A stretch of DNA of 64,000 bases from the NCBI GenBank assembly GCA_012295225.1, contig WMKK01000004.1:163065-227064 (forward strand), written 5' to 3'. This DNA is from Ostreococcus mediterraneus (taxonomy: Eukaryota > Chlorophyta > Mamiellophyceae > Mamiellales > Bathycoccaceae). Position numbers and translations under genes: made by a program. This document shows positions 1-10,540 of this stretch, in pieces. The notes under the pieces were generated by a model that searched no databases, was not told the DNA's origin, and saw nothing but the letters and a program-made list of their open reading frames with translations. Numbering within the stretch: position 1 is the first letter of the stretch; each line of letters opens with the position of its first letter.

Positions 1-90
1 AGAGCGCGTCTTAAGAACTTACCGCCGAACTGATCCTTTGCCACCCGTGCGGACGGCGTTCGCCAGTCGCTGAAGACGATCGACGTCCAT
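1..90 (-). CDS. BTF3: Nascent polypeptide-associated complex beta subunit (BTF3/NAC-beta), 5' exon only
   Basis: The minus strand from the ATG at 90-88 reads MDVDRLQRLANAVRTGGKGS followed by V-R and a split Arg codon, then a GT donor (gtaag) at positions 22-18. This matches the start of NAC-beta/BTF3 proteins, in which a short helix leads into a GGKG-x-x-R-R motif followed by a lysine-rich ribosome-binding stretch. In the family, NAC-beta pairs with NAC-alpha on ribosomes and shields nascent chains from wrong targeting. Only exon 1 (23-90) and the beginning of an intron are in the window; the rest lies beyond position 1. The identification rests on about 23 residues, so it is good but not certain. 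Confidence 0.7.
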
Positions 91-258
91 TTACAGATCT
101 CTACTTGGTTAATCGAAAAGTGACGCGTGTAGCGCGAAACCTTAGCTCACTAAAACCGCGGCAAGGTCGGTTCTCGAGGTTAACTCCGGCTCCATACTCT
201 TTTCTCGAAAGTCCGGCTAAATTTTAGCGCTACTAATTACTTTTATACGTGTATTATG

Positions 259-1732
259 AGAGGGGGTCCAAGGAGAATAAAGAATTCCGTGGACAAAAAT
301 CGTAGTTTTTTCAAAAAAAAATTATCAACGGCGGCGCGCGAGATCTCGTTGATAAAAATCAACGCCTTGAGTCATAATTCGTCAAATAGTCCCCCACCCG
401 TCCTTGAGTCATGACTCAAAAAACCTCTGTCCCTTATTTTTTTTGAGTTGTGATTGGTCAAACCCAATCGCTTCTTGGGGAGCTTCGCGCGAGGCGGTTC
501 GATTGTTGCGCGTTTGTGGCGTGCGTCAGAGGCGCGCGCCGCACCCGATGCACGCAACGTGCTGAAACATGTACGTGATGATGTATTCAGTTCATTTGAA
601 GACTTAGACGGCGTTTGGAGCTCGTGTACGTCGCTCAGACGTACAAAGAATCGCGGAGAGGCGAGTTCGATGGTCGTTACGCTGAACGAGCTAAAGCACC
701 CTAACAACAACGTTGGGGTGCTTTTTCGTCGAACACTGCACACGGATGTGCGATAAGCGTGATACTTTCGAGTTGCTATCAATTGATGGGCCGGTTTGCG
801 TAGTATTCGCCAAGATTTTAGGATTTTAGGAGCAGAGCACGCGAAACACGGTGTTCATCGTTGAGAGCACACACGGTGTCGCGGCAGCAGGCCTATCCCG
901 ACAACCATGAAGCACTATGTTTTAAGTCCGACGGTTACGCACGTCTTACATACATACGCAAACGACCGTATCAGTGAGCACAACAAAGATGTCGCACCTT
1001 CAAGCAGGTGATTCACGAAGCCGCTGACGCGCACGCTCTGTCATCGCCAAACAAAGTTTCTGCGCGAGAGAATTCGCACTATTTCTTGAAACATCTCCTA
1101 GGCAATATTGAAATATACAACAGTCTATGGGAATTGAGCTATATTCTACGATTACCGGGCGAATTTACACGCGCTAGGCACGACGTGAAGCTTCCAGCTC
1201 TCAAACTGTTCTCGCGCCGCCATGTGGACGCTACGTCCAAGCCATGAGAATCAAATCCCATCGTTATATTGACACGTAGCACGAGAAAAGCTCATGAAAA
1301 TGCAACACATCAGAATTAACTGCGCTGTGCGCACGTTTTTTCTTCATTATAGGTCGCTATGAACGCGAAAGGGCGCCGAGACTTTCGGAAAGTGCACATA
1401 CATCAGTGCTCTCGTCGTCACTCAAACTCGCCAAAAGTTGCGTTTCAGGCACAAACATCGATCGTGCGCGCGCGTGCAACGAACAAAAATAAGTTGACTA
1501 TCCAACGCGCCACCGCTCGCGAACCGAATCGTTCGCACGGCGACGCCGCGTCGAGTAATGCGCGCGAATGGCGTCGGTTGCGCCATCTCGTTAAGGCCGG
1601 TGACGGCGCCTCGTATATTATTTCACAAAATTCCATCAAATTTTGTCAACGCGATTTTTAATCAAGGTGAAAAAAAATAAAAAACCGCGGATTTTTGTCC
1701 ACGGAATTCTTTATTCTCCTTGGACCCCCTCT
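259..1732. mobile_element. Non-autonomous TIR DNA transposon (TE1), 1474 bp
   Basis: Perfect 42 bp terminal inverted repeats lie at 259-300 and 1691-1732, beginning AGAGGGGGTCC. Both ends are flanked by ATG (256-258 and 1733-1735), a possible 3 bp target duplication. The interior is more GC-rich than its surroundings and holds a palindromic TGAGTCATGACTCA at about 403-417. No reading frame inside resembles a transposase: the 100-codon plus ORF at 454 and the 136-codon minus ORF at 372-782 overlap each other and look like nothing known. The element therefore probably depends on a transposase encoded elsewhere. A 3 bp duplication would suit PIF/Harbinger elements, but ATG is not the usual TWA, so the superfamily is open. 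Confidence 0.8.
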
Positions 1733-1994
1733 ATGAGCAGAGTAGAAAATAACAAAAGGAAGTTATTGCTATTTTTTCGCTCTCCGCTATAGACAGTCAC
1801 ATGTACCCTGTAGGGTACGTACCCACGGCGAGCAAAGTTGTGATCGAATTCAATGCATTCAAAACACAGCCCATTTTCTAACTAATGACTCATCTTCATT
1901 TTTGGCCAAGGACTTTCTTTGTAACTGTTCAGGGCAGGGTCGGGAACTCTAAGCGGACAACACGCATAATTATCACTGCAGCCAAACGATAATA

Positions 1995-3036
1995 ATGATA
2001 ATGATGCGTGCAGCGCGCAGGGTTTTATCGGATGTGCATGCTGTGCGTATGCTTTGCAGCTATGCTTCCAGCGCAACATACGCGCATTCACCTGCGTCTA
2101 CTTCTGGACGTGTGACGCTTGCTAGTTTGAGAGAAAAATACAAAAATGGTGCACCGATAACAGCAATCACCGCATATGATTATCCGAGTGCAGTTCATGT
2201 ACGTTTCATGGTTTATCTTTTTACAATTTCTAATTATCGCGTAGGTTGATAGAGCAGGTTTTGACATAGCACTTGTTGGAGATTCTGCTGCTATGGTGGT
2301 TCACGGAGAAGATACCACCCTTCCGATGAGTTTAGACATGATGATAGTGCATTGCAAGGCTGTTAGACGTGGTTCAAATCATGTCTTCGTCATTGGCGAT
2401 TTACCATTCGGCTCGTATGAAGAAAGTGCAGGACATGCGTTAACGTCTGCGTTGCGACTCGTCAAAGAGGGTGGAGTTGATGCTGTAAAAATAGAGGGAG
2501 GGACGGTCTCACGAATTCATGCGGTGCGCAAAATGGTTGATTCTGGTATTGCAGTTATGGGACATTTAGGTCTAACACCGCAATCCGTCGGTGTCCTCGG
2601 TGGCTTCCGACCACAAGGTAAAACAGCTGAGGCGGCGATGGATATTTTTACATCAGCCCTCAAGTTGCAAGAAGCAGGTTGTTTTGCGATTGTTCTCGAG
2701 TGTATTCCCAAAGTCCTCGCAGATGTGATCACAAAAGCTTTGAGTGTACCTACCATTGGAATAGGAGCCGGCGATGGTACGAGTGGACAGATTTTGGTAT
2801 TCCACGATCTACTTGGTTTCATGCAACACCCGCATCACGCGAAGGTGACACCAAAATTTTGCAAACAATATGCAAACGTCGGAGACAATATCCAGCTTGC
2901 TCTAGCAGAGTATGTTAGCGAGGTGTCATCTAGACATTTTCCGAGCGAGTCTTTTATACCATATGAATTTGAGGAGAACGAAATTAGTAAGTTCACGGAA
3001 AGACTAAAACAGGCAGGATTTGCAGAGCTTACGTGA
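1995..3036 (+). CDS. panB: 3-methyl-2-oxobutanoate (ketopantoate) hydroxymethyltransferase, PanB
   Basis: The enzyme adds a hydroxymethyl group from 5,10-methylene-tetrahydrofolate to alpha-ketoisovalerate, the first committed step of pantothenate and coenzyme A synthesis. Exon 1 (1995-2198) carries an Arg/Ser/Ala-rich leader typical of an organelle-targeting peptide, then the PanB start ITAYDYPSA. A 46 nt intron (2199-2244) follows. Exon 2 (2245-3036) continues in frame through VDRAGFDIALVGDSAAMV, GDLPFGSYEES, VKIEGG, GHLGLTPQSV, FRPQGKT and PTIGIGAG. The Asp of VGDSA and the Asp of GDLPFG are the expected metal ligands, and the Glu of LECIP the likely base. The product is 331 residues, a normal length for a plant-type enzyme with a leader. 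Several ATGs sit at the start (1995, 2001, 2004); the first is used. The gene converges on the proteasome gene 105 bp downstream. Confidence 0.93.
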
Positions 3037-3141
3037 CTTTTTGTGCTCAAGAACGAAACGCCACTACGCAAATGTATTACATATCTAAAACGTAACATTG
3101 CCACAATCAACACGTGTATTCTCTCACCGGCATGAAGTTTT

Positions 3142-4162
3142 TCATACTGCAAGAGAATCACTCATTTGACTAATTTCATCGCAACTCAAGCGTTTTATGA
3201 CAAGCGCGCCACTGTTAGCACTGAGTTCGAGGACCTCAACAGAATCTGCAGAAAGTGTCGTGACATCCATGATCTTTTTCAAGACCTTGAGGGCAAGTTT
3301 TTTAGCACCAAGTATGTCTAAATCTGACTGATACTCAGTTTTCAGAATAGACTGCGCGGTTTGACTGTTCGCTCCGATCGCTGCTGCCTTTTCGAGATGC
3401 ATTATAGAAGTTCATCATGGAGAGACGAACATATTTACCTGCCAGCCGACATAATTACCGGAAGGGTCACTTTGATATAATTGAAATCCATTTTCACTGT
3501 CCCTGTTACGCGTTTAATTGAGTAAAAATGTAGTGCAAATACACAATACCAGCCTGCAAAAATGAAGGAAACGCCATACGGGCGTAGCCCTCCAAACTGG
3601 GTGTAGCCTTGTTTCTGGTCAGCAATATTTTGTACCAATACTTCGACCGGAATAGATTGTCCGTAATTGAATTTGTGTCTTTGACACAATAATCTGTAAA
3701 AACATCTTAGAAAAGCCGTGCGAGTTTAGGTGTACTGCTTACTCACCTCGCAGCGTTTACCAGTATTTCTGCGTCAGCGTTGACGCCTGCAGATGCAGCC
3801 ATAATATGACTATCTATTCTGTGCAACTTTTCGGTGACCGAATTTTCCAACAACTTATGAATATGCTTGAAATCTATTGCGTACAAAACAAAATTTGGCT
3901 TACTTTTGATAGCAGTCTCTTTTCGGTAGCCAAGATGATTCCCGTGGTCGTTCGAATTCCTATCGCAGCTCCGGCGTGATTGATAGCCTCCACGGCATAT
4001 TCAACCTACAAATGTACTAATGCATGTTCGACGAGTGAAAGCAGGTAATCGTACTTGATAGAGACGACCTTCAGGACTGAAAGTCGTTGTCCGTGAGTCA
4101 TATCTAAAGAATATATTTAGATGCGAAGTAACGCAGCAGGAAACGAGTTACCTTCGGGCCAT
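3142..4162 (-). CDS. PAC1: 20S proteasome subunit alpha3 (PAC1/PSMA4/Pre9 type)
   Basis: This is an outer-ring subunit of the 20S proteasome core. Reading the minus strand, exon 1 is only 11 nt (4162-4152: ATG GCC CGA AG). After an intron it continues YDSRTTTFSPEGRLYQ, then across further introns VEYAVEAINHAGAAIG, LLENSVTEKLHRIDSHIM, FNYGQSIPVEVLVQNIAD, YTQFGGLRPYGVSF, a GENGFQLYQSDPSGNYVGWQ block, and ends MDVTTLSADSVEVLEL...SDSLAV. The YTQFGG-RP and LYQSDPSGNY signatures are diagnostic of alpha3 rather than other alpha subunits. At least seven exons, introns about 30-50 nt. The N-terminal SPEG-RL-Q-VEYA motif is the alpha-type gate helix. Length is about 240 residues, as expected. A second alpha subunit (alpha6) lies at 56.9 kb. 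Confidence 0.9.
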
Positions 4163-4717
4163 CTTGCCAAGTCAAACTATGTTGCAGATCAGTCTAGCTA
4201 CCTCTCCGAATCAAGCGAGACAAAATTTCTCTAAGCTGATGGTTTGCCGGCGTTTCGGACGATTCGTTTTTTTATAGTACGGGGGCGAGCTACTCACCCT
4301 CGTCGTCAATATTTAAGATCAAACGGGTGAACTGTGTTGGCGGAATCAGCATACTAGGGGCGTGCATCCTGCATATGCAGGCCGGGCCTGCATATGCATG
4401 CATACCATACTTAACACATAATAAGCTTATGTAATATACCATTTGAGTACTACATACCGTGCATATGGTGTTACATACGAGTGTTCTGCGCACCGATCGT
4501 GTAAACATGCGCCGGGTAAACCCTTATTTCTGAACCCTAGNTACCCCTCGTCGCGTACCTTAAAATGGCCAGTCATTTCGTCCTGTATTTACGTAATTTA
4601 TTAGAATATCATTGTATTTCTAAAAATCATGCCCCGCATAAAAGTCGTTTTTCTATGGCCGTATGCACGTGTGGGGGGCGTGCATCCTGCATATGCACGT
4701 GCATATGCATATGCATA
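4163..4717. repeat. Noncoding stretch with palindromic TGCATATGCA-rich sequence before an assembly gap
   Basis: No gene is supported here. From about 4371 the sequence is palindromic: GCATATGCAGGCC, one G, then its reverse complement GGCCTGCATATGC. Just upstream is ACTGTGTTGGCGG, whose core CTGTGTTGGCGG also lies next to the hairpin at 10.2 kb on the opposite strand. At 4680-4717 the same kind of sequence (gcatcctgcatatgcacg, then TGCATA units) runs straight into the run of N, so the gap probably starts in short-period or foldable sequence. The segment directly upstream of 4162 is the probable promoter of the proteasome gene. Confidence 0.6.
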
Positions 4718-5577
4718 NNNNNNNNNNNNNNNNNNNNNNNNNNNNNNNNNNNNNNNNNNNNNNNNNNNNNNNNNNNNNNNNNNNNNNNNNNNNNNNNNNN
4801 NNNNNNNNNNNNNNNNNNNNNNNNNNNNNNNNNNNNNNNNNNNNNNNNNNNNNNNNNNNNNNNNNNNNNNNNNNNNNNNNNNNNNNNNNNNNNNNNNNNN
4901 NNNNNNNNNNNNNNNNNNNNNNNNNNNNNNNNNNNNNNNNNNNNNNNNNNNNNNNNNNNNNNNNNNNNNNNNNNNNNNNNNNNNNNNNNNNNNNNNNNNN
5001 NNNNNNNNNNNNNNNNNNNNNNNNNNNNNNNNNNNNNNNNNNNNNNNNNNNNNNNNNNNNNNNNNNNNNNNNNNNNNNNNNNNNNNNNNNNNNNNNNNNN
5101 NNNNNNNNNNNNNNNNNNNNNNNNNNNNNNNNNNNNNNNNNNNNNNNNNNNNNNNNNNNNNNNNNNNNNNNNNNNNNNNNNNNNNNNNNNNNNNNNNNNN
5201 NNNNNNNNNNNNNNNNNNNNNNNNNNNNNNNNNNNNNNNNNNNNNNNNNNNNNNNNNNNNNNNNNNNNNNNNNNNNNNNNNNNNNNNNNNNNNNNNNNNN
5301 NNNNNNNNNNNNNNNNNNNNNNNNNNNNNNNNNNNNNNNNNNNNNNNNNNNNNNNNNNNNNNNNNNNNNNNNNNNNNNNNNNNNNNNNNNNNNNNNNNNN
5401 NNNNNNNNNNNNNNNNNNNNNNNNNNNNNNNNNNNNNNNNNNNNNNNNNNNNNNNNNNNNNNNNNNNNNNNNNNNNNNNNNNNNNNNNNNNNNNNNNNNN
5501 NNNNNNNNNNNNNNNNNNNNNNNNNNNNNNNNNNNNNNNNNNNNNNNNNNNNNNNNNNNNNNNNNNNNNNNNNNNNN
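4718..5577. other. Assembly gap (860 N)
   Basis: Unresolved sequence. Its left edge is TGCATA-type repeat and its right edge is the body of element A'. The missing end of A' probably lies inside. Apparent reading frames crossing the gap are artefacts of N translated as X. Confidence 0.99.
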
Positions 5578-6941
5578 ATCGCCACAAGCATTCACGCACC
5601 CGTCCCCGGTCGGTTCGCGCCTCATAGCCCCACTTCCTTGCGCTCACACCGACCTAACAAAACTCTTCATCGATCCATGCAATCCTAAACCATGACCGAG
5701 CCGTGTGCGCGCTGTCGACTGGCGTCAAAGGCGCTTAACCTTAATCGTTGCATTTCATTTCAACCAACCGTCGTGACATTTTCGGGCATAACTCGCAGTC
5801 CGGGACGGAACCTTAAATAAGGACCTTAAAACGCCACATGTCCGATCGACTTTTTGAACGCGATTGACCAATTATGACCAGTGAAATGGGTATTGAACGT
5901 GACATTCTTCACGTGCGACGCGCGATGACGCGTTATTTGCGAGACTTTTCAACGCAAGAGGGTGACATTATATGTTTGCTGTCATCTGACGAAGTTTCGT
6001 GAGATTTGGCGTCGATGTGACGGCGCGGTGGATTGAAATGTGCGTCATTTTGCGTGTTTTGGCGTGTTTTGGCGTTTTGGGCGCAAGAGTCCCTCGGTCA
6101 GCATGGGTTGTGAACGGTCAGATGTCAGGGAGTTCGTCGACGCACATCTCTTGCATAGCGGCCTAAAATCGATTGAGTTTGATGCATCGTGTGTCTAATG
6201 TTTTAATACAACACGACTATCCGTTCTAGATGAAATTTAAGCACGATTCGACGCGTCGGTCCCCCATTGAATATTTGACATTTCCACCCATTTCGGCCAT
6301 TTTTCAGTCATTTTGGCCAACGATGACAGATGAAAAAGTGTTCAATGTGACGCACTCGCGCGAGCCATGCCGAAAGAGAGCATGAAAAGGGCATGTTCAA
6401 ATGAATTACACTCACGCACGCCGTGTGTCCATGCCTCTAACACATCATTGTGACGGCTGCGCGTCGACGCACATCGTGACATCTGACCGTTCACAACTCA
6501 AGCTGCCCGAGGGACTCTTGCGCCCTAAACGCACATTTCAATCCACCGCGCCGTCGCATCGACGCCAAATCTTACGAAACTTCGTCAGATGACATTAAAC
6601 ACATAGTGTCACTCGATCGCGTTGAAAAATCCCACAAAAACCGCGTCGTCGCGCACATCGCGTGAAGAATGTCACGTTCAATACCCATTTCTCTGGTCAT
6701 AATTGGTCAATCGCGCCCAAAAAGTCGATCGGACATGTGGCGCTTTTAGGTCCTTATTTAAGGTTCCGTCCCGGACTGACTCGCAAAATCGGGGTCCGTT
6801 TTCGACGAAAAAGACGGCAATCGAACGCTCTTGACAAGACGCATCTCATGAAGAAAATTGCAATAAAAAATACGCAAAAATGAAAACGCCATATTAAGTA
6901 ATGTTAAGAACTGCAAGAACTGTTTTAGTAATTTTAACCTA
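5578..6941. mobile_element. TIR transposon A', left end lost in the gap, interrupted by a 979 bp element
   Basis: Positions 5682-5797 and 6777-6941 are an inverted copy of the left part of element A (50389-50663). The right terminus here ends GTTTTAGTAATTTTAACCTA, the same terminal repeat that bounds element A. Between the two parts sits a separate insertion (5798-6776). The left terminal repeat is not seen before the gap, so it should be inside the gap. The right terminus abuts the pogo-like element, which landed in the TA at its edge. No coding sequence is recognised. Confidence 0.8.
5798..6776. mobile_element. Non-autonomous element with long terminal inverted repeats, inserted in A' (979 bp, MULE-like)
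   Basis: The ends are inverted copies starting GTCCGGGACGGAACCTTAAA. Inverted similarity continues inward for several hundred bases on each side, through AATTATGACCAG and GAATGTCACGTTC, so the whole can fold back. It is flanked by 9 bp taactcgca (5789-5797) and tgactcgca (6777-6785), one mismatch apart. Element A at 50.54 kb shows the site without the insertion, a single taactcgca. A 9 bp duplication and long TIRs are typical of Mutator-like elements; no transposase is present. The short ORFs inside, for example at 6401, are not supported as genes. Confidence 0.85.
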
Positions 6942-9900
6942 CTGTCAGCTACCAAAAACCTCTAAACCCTAAATAGCGAATTTAATGGGGAATCGACTTT
7001 TCTTTCGTCGCCTGAGCGCCGCGACGCCGCGGACGTGGCGTCGCGGCGTCCGTCTGACGTGTCCGGATCCGCGGCACCCGCGGTTTACGACTCATGCCGG
7101 CCCTAGGGTCGTCCAGAGACGCGTGTATGACCGTTGCAAAATTCCCCAAAACTGAGCACGTTTTTTGAAAACTCATCATCATGCGCGACGAACACCGGCG
7201 CCGCAGACGCACCCAGCGACCCACCGCGACCAAGTAAGTTGTTCGTAAACATGTTTTGTACGTTTCTAAACCGTTTGCGTGTAGTATGACGCCGCCCGTG
7301 CTTGACGCTGACGACGCAGCGCAATTTGAATCTGACGTGTTGCGCGTGGCGTGTGAACTTGAACTCAACCACCGCCTACGCGCGCGTAAGGACAAGTTTG
7401 GCATGAAATTAAGCTTTGGAAAGCTTTGGACAAGTACAGTGAGTTATGTTTTAGGCGTCGGCGACGATAAAGCTCGCGAACGACGGAAGTACCTGCTGAA
7501 GACGAATGCTGAATTCAAAACGAGAGTTGACAGCTACTGCGAGGAAGAGCTACGAAAGCTTGTCCAGCGCGAGGTACAGCTGGGCAAACTCCGCAATTCG
7601 GAAGCAAACAAGGCGGAAAAGATTCAGGCAGCGTTTGAAGTCGAGATAGCGTGCGTTGCCGAACACGTGACGAGCGCAGCTGCGGCTGCGCAAAGGCTGC
7701 GTAAACTGAAAATTAAGCACTGCACGCAGACATCGATTGAATCAGCTGTGGCGGATTATGAGTCGACTGGTCAAGTTATCCCTCACGAAGAATTGACAGA
7801 GACGCGTGGTAGACCGACGCGACTGCCGGCTGAAGTTGAAGAGCGTATCGTGAAGATGGTACAAGCGTGGAATCGACACAAACACATCGTTGACATCACA
7901 ACGCTCGTCGCATGGGGCGAGGTGTACACGCGTGCATTGTATGGTGAGCAATGGGACGCGAGTGAACTCAATTCTCTAGAGGATTGTAAGTACACATCTC
8001 ACAATTGGGCGCGTCGCTTCCTTCAGCGTCACGAGGGGTCATTTGAGAAAGCTCAATCGCGCTCACCAGACCGGGTGAACTATACCAAGTTTGAAATTAT
8101 TCGAGGACACTTCGATCGGCTCGCTCGCATTCTCGTCGATGACTTACAGTGGGCGGAAAAGAACGCGAACTTCGACGAAAAAAAGTACATGGACGTCATG
8201 TTGACTATCAAACCTGAATTCCTCGATCGCATATATTCACTCGACGAGTCTCACCTCGCCGCGTGCCTCGAAGGCTTGAACCAACAGAGTGCCACGATTC
8301 CCGAAAAGAAAACGAGCANCGAGGTTGAGAAGAAGAAGTCGAAGCCCGAGTTCGCAGCAAACAAAGGTGGACAAACGATATCCGTAATGGCGTGTCGAAA
8401 TGCTGCGGGTGATTCGCTGCCGCCATCGTTCGTGACGATGAACAAGAGACCTATCAAGGTAGCACAAGAATTGATCCCCGACGCTCAGTTTCTCTATTCT
8501 CCAACCAAGGCATTTGACGGCGACAATTTCCTTAAATTTCTTACCGAGCACTTCATACCGCATACAAAGTGCTCAAAAGAGAACCCAGTCCTTCTTATGT
8601 TTGACGGCTTGAAGGCACATGTCACAGCGAAAGCTCTCGACGCGATGGAAGCGCACGGAATTATGGCAGTGATGTTACCGCCGCACACGACGCATCTTCT
8701 CCAAGGTGAAGACTTGATAACCTTCACGAAAATGAAATCAACGTTCAAAAAGCTTGCACTGGCATTAACGCGCAAACTTAATGTGTTGCGGACGTGCTCG
8801 GGCACCTCCGCCGCGGGGATGAGTTCTAAACAATTTTGGGAAATTGTTGCATTGGCGGTGAAAACATCAAGAGAGCCCGAGTGGACAACAAAAGGTTGGG
8901 AGCTCCAAGGCATTGTGCCGTTTACGCGCAAGCCGTTGTGCAAGCACGAAGGATGGATTAACTACGCCATATCCAGTGCTGATGACGCGGCGTCGCGAAC
9001 TTCGTCGACGACGCGACGGACAGTGACGCTGAGCACTGAAACTTTGAACTCAATTGAAAGTCAGCTCACCTTGTGTGGTTTACCAGGAGCGCAAGTCCTT
9101 GTATCCAGTGCAGACATGGAAACAGCGGCGATTGATGGTAGCGCGAAGAACCTTGGCCACGCCCTGGTGGCGACTGATCGCGCCGTACGCGTCGAAAAGT
9201 ATACACCCCAGGACATCGCGCGAATGACGCAAGCTGAGCTTGAAACATTCTTACAGGATGTAAAATGCACAGCAAAGGCGGTCATGTGCACGACGGCTCA
9301 TCACTACACGAGCAAAAAACGAAGACGCAATAATAATGGCGTGGACTACAGGGTCGGAATCGTCAGCTCGCGGCAGATTATCGATGACCTACATGCCTTG
9401 CAACACAACGCCGCCGAAAAACAACCCGGTGCAAAGCGATCCCGCAAGAAGCATGAAGAGATGGAAGCCGAGTACCGCGCCACGTATACCGCAAAAGAGG
9501 AATGCCTGCGCGAAAACAATGGTCAATTTGTTAAGAAGTTGACGAGACAGGAGATGTATAAGATTCTGAAGCACCGCAAGATAGACTTTGACAGCACCGC
9601 TCCAGCTCAAGTGCTGACTGATTTGTTGCGAGAGCACTTGCCCGAGTTCTACGACGCCCATCGAGCTTGCATGGCGCGACGCACGCGCGCTACACGCTCA
9701 AACGAAGACGAGGACGTGTATTCCTCCGACGAAGACGCCTCCGAATCCGACGCCGACGCCGTAGACGACGTTGAGGATGACGACGCCGAGGACACACCTG
9801 TTGAAAGAATCGTCGACGATTTCCCCCTCGCCTGCTCGAGGTGTCACTGGAAAGGGGGGTGCGTGCGTTGCAAGGAGTGGTACAGTCAAGGTCGACGACG

Positions 9901-10189
9901 TATTGGTCCGAAGGAATGGTCTAGAGAGCCCATCCGGTCACCCACGAGCGTGAATGAATGAAGCATGGAGGGGGTGTGTCAACGCGTTGAACAACAATGT
10001 TTTAAAATTTTGGGGAAAATGCACCGCATCTAGTACGCGACGATAACACGTCGAAACGCTTTAAAGACAACAAAGAAGAGTGTAAAAATAAGTTTTATCG
10101 TATTTCTAATCGTTTCAGAGTCGTCGTCGTCGATCTCGCGTCACGGCGTCGAGTTTCCCCAAAATATCAATGTTTTTGGTAGCTGACAG
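6942..10189. mobile_element. Complete pogo/Tigger-like (Tc1-mariner superfamily) DNA transposon, 3248 bp
   Basis: Terminal inverted repeats CTGTCAGCTACCAAAAAC begin at 6942 and, inverted, end at 10189. The dinucleotide TA is duplicated outside both ends (6940-6941 and 10190-10191), as expected for this superfamily. The element encodes one large transposase reading rightward. The insertion target is the TA at the terminus of element A'. Ends and reading frame are intact apart from one ambiguous base at 8319, so the copy may be recent. Confidence 0.92.
7181..9961 (+). CDS. Pogo/Tigger-type DDE transposase
   Basis: The large open frame runs from before 7286 to TGA-free end at 9961. Upstream, an ATG at 7181 opens a short Arg-rich exon (MRDEHRRRRRTQRP, 7181-7233) that joins in frame across a 51 nt GT-AG intron (7234-7284) to MTPPVLDADD, giving roughly 910 residues; the unspliced frame could instead start at 7286. 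An HTH-like segment GRPTRLPAEVEERIVKMVQ precedes a DDE_1-type catalytic core. Candidate acidic residues lie in SLDESHL, LMFDGLKAH and QGEDLITF, the last after PPHTTHLLQ, a family hallmark. Usual relatives have QPLD at the third site. The C-terminal third has a basic region, an EMYKILKHR segment, a long Asp/Glu run and two CxxC pairs (CSRCHWKGGCVRC). One N at 8319 makes one codon unreadable. Confidence 0.88.
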
Positions 10190-10193
10190 TATA

Positions 10194-10248
10194 CCATTTG
10201 TGCATATGCATACAAGGGGGTACCCCTTGTATGCATATGCACAAATGG
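10194..10248. repeat. Perfect 26 bp inverted repeat (hairpin) beside the pogo element
   Basis: Arms 10194-10219 and 10223-10248 are exact reverse complements (CCATTTGTGCATATGCAT, then ACAAGGGG) with a 3 nt spacer GTA. Each arm contains the TGCATATGCA core also seen at 4.37 and 4.69 kb. Immediately downstream is CCGCCAACACAG, the complement of a block next to the 4.37 kb palindrome. The stretch from here to 10540 otherwise holds no gene. Confidence 0.85.
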
Positions 10249-10540
10249 GGTACCGCCAACACAGCGGGTGAACAGAATTGATAGGATCTTTATACGATGC
10301 GATCAACTTTGAGGTGCAATACACGTACATATGTATCTGTATATCCAAAAATAAGAAGACAAGCATATAAAAATAAATTGCCCAAATCACAAATCATAAT
10401 AAAATAAGTAAGTCACGTAGGCACAAGGGTTCGTGTCCGTGCTCACACGTGTGCTTTTGGAAGACTCAACCGACGCGTCTTAGCTTCGACTATACAGTAC
10501 TTATATTGCCCTGCTCGCCGTCGGTTTCGGAAGGCGTTCG

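Noticed and set aside
454-756. 100-codon ORF inside TE1
   Set aside because: An overlapping longer frame on the other strand exists, neither resembles a known protein, and the GC-rich repeat body makes chance frames likely.
4565-5695. Several long open frames on both strands
   Set aside because: They exist only because N in the assembly gap is read as open codons; the same holds for frames over 50614-51216.
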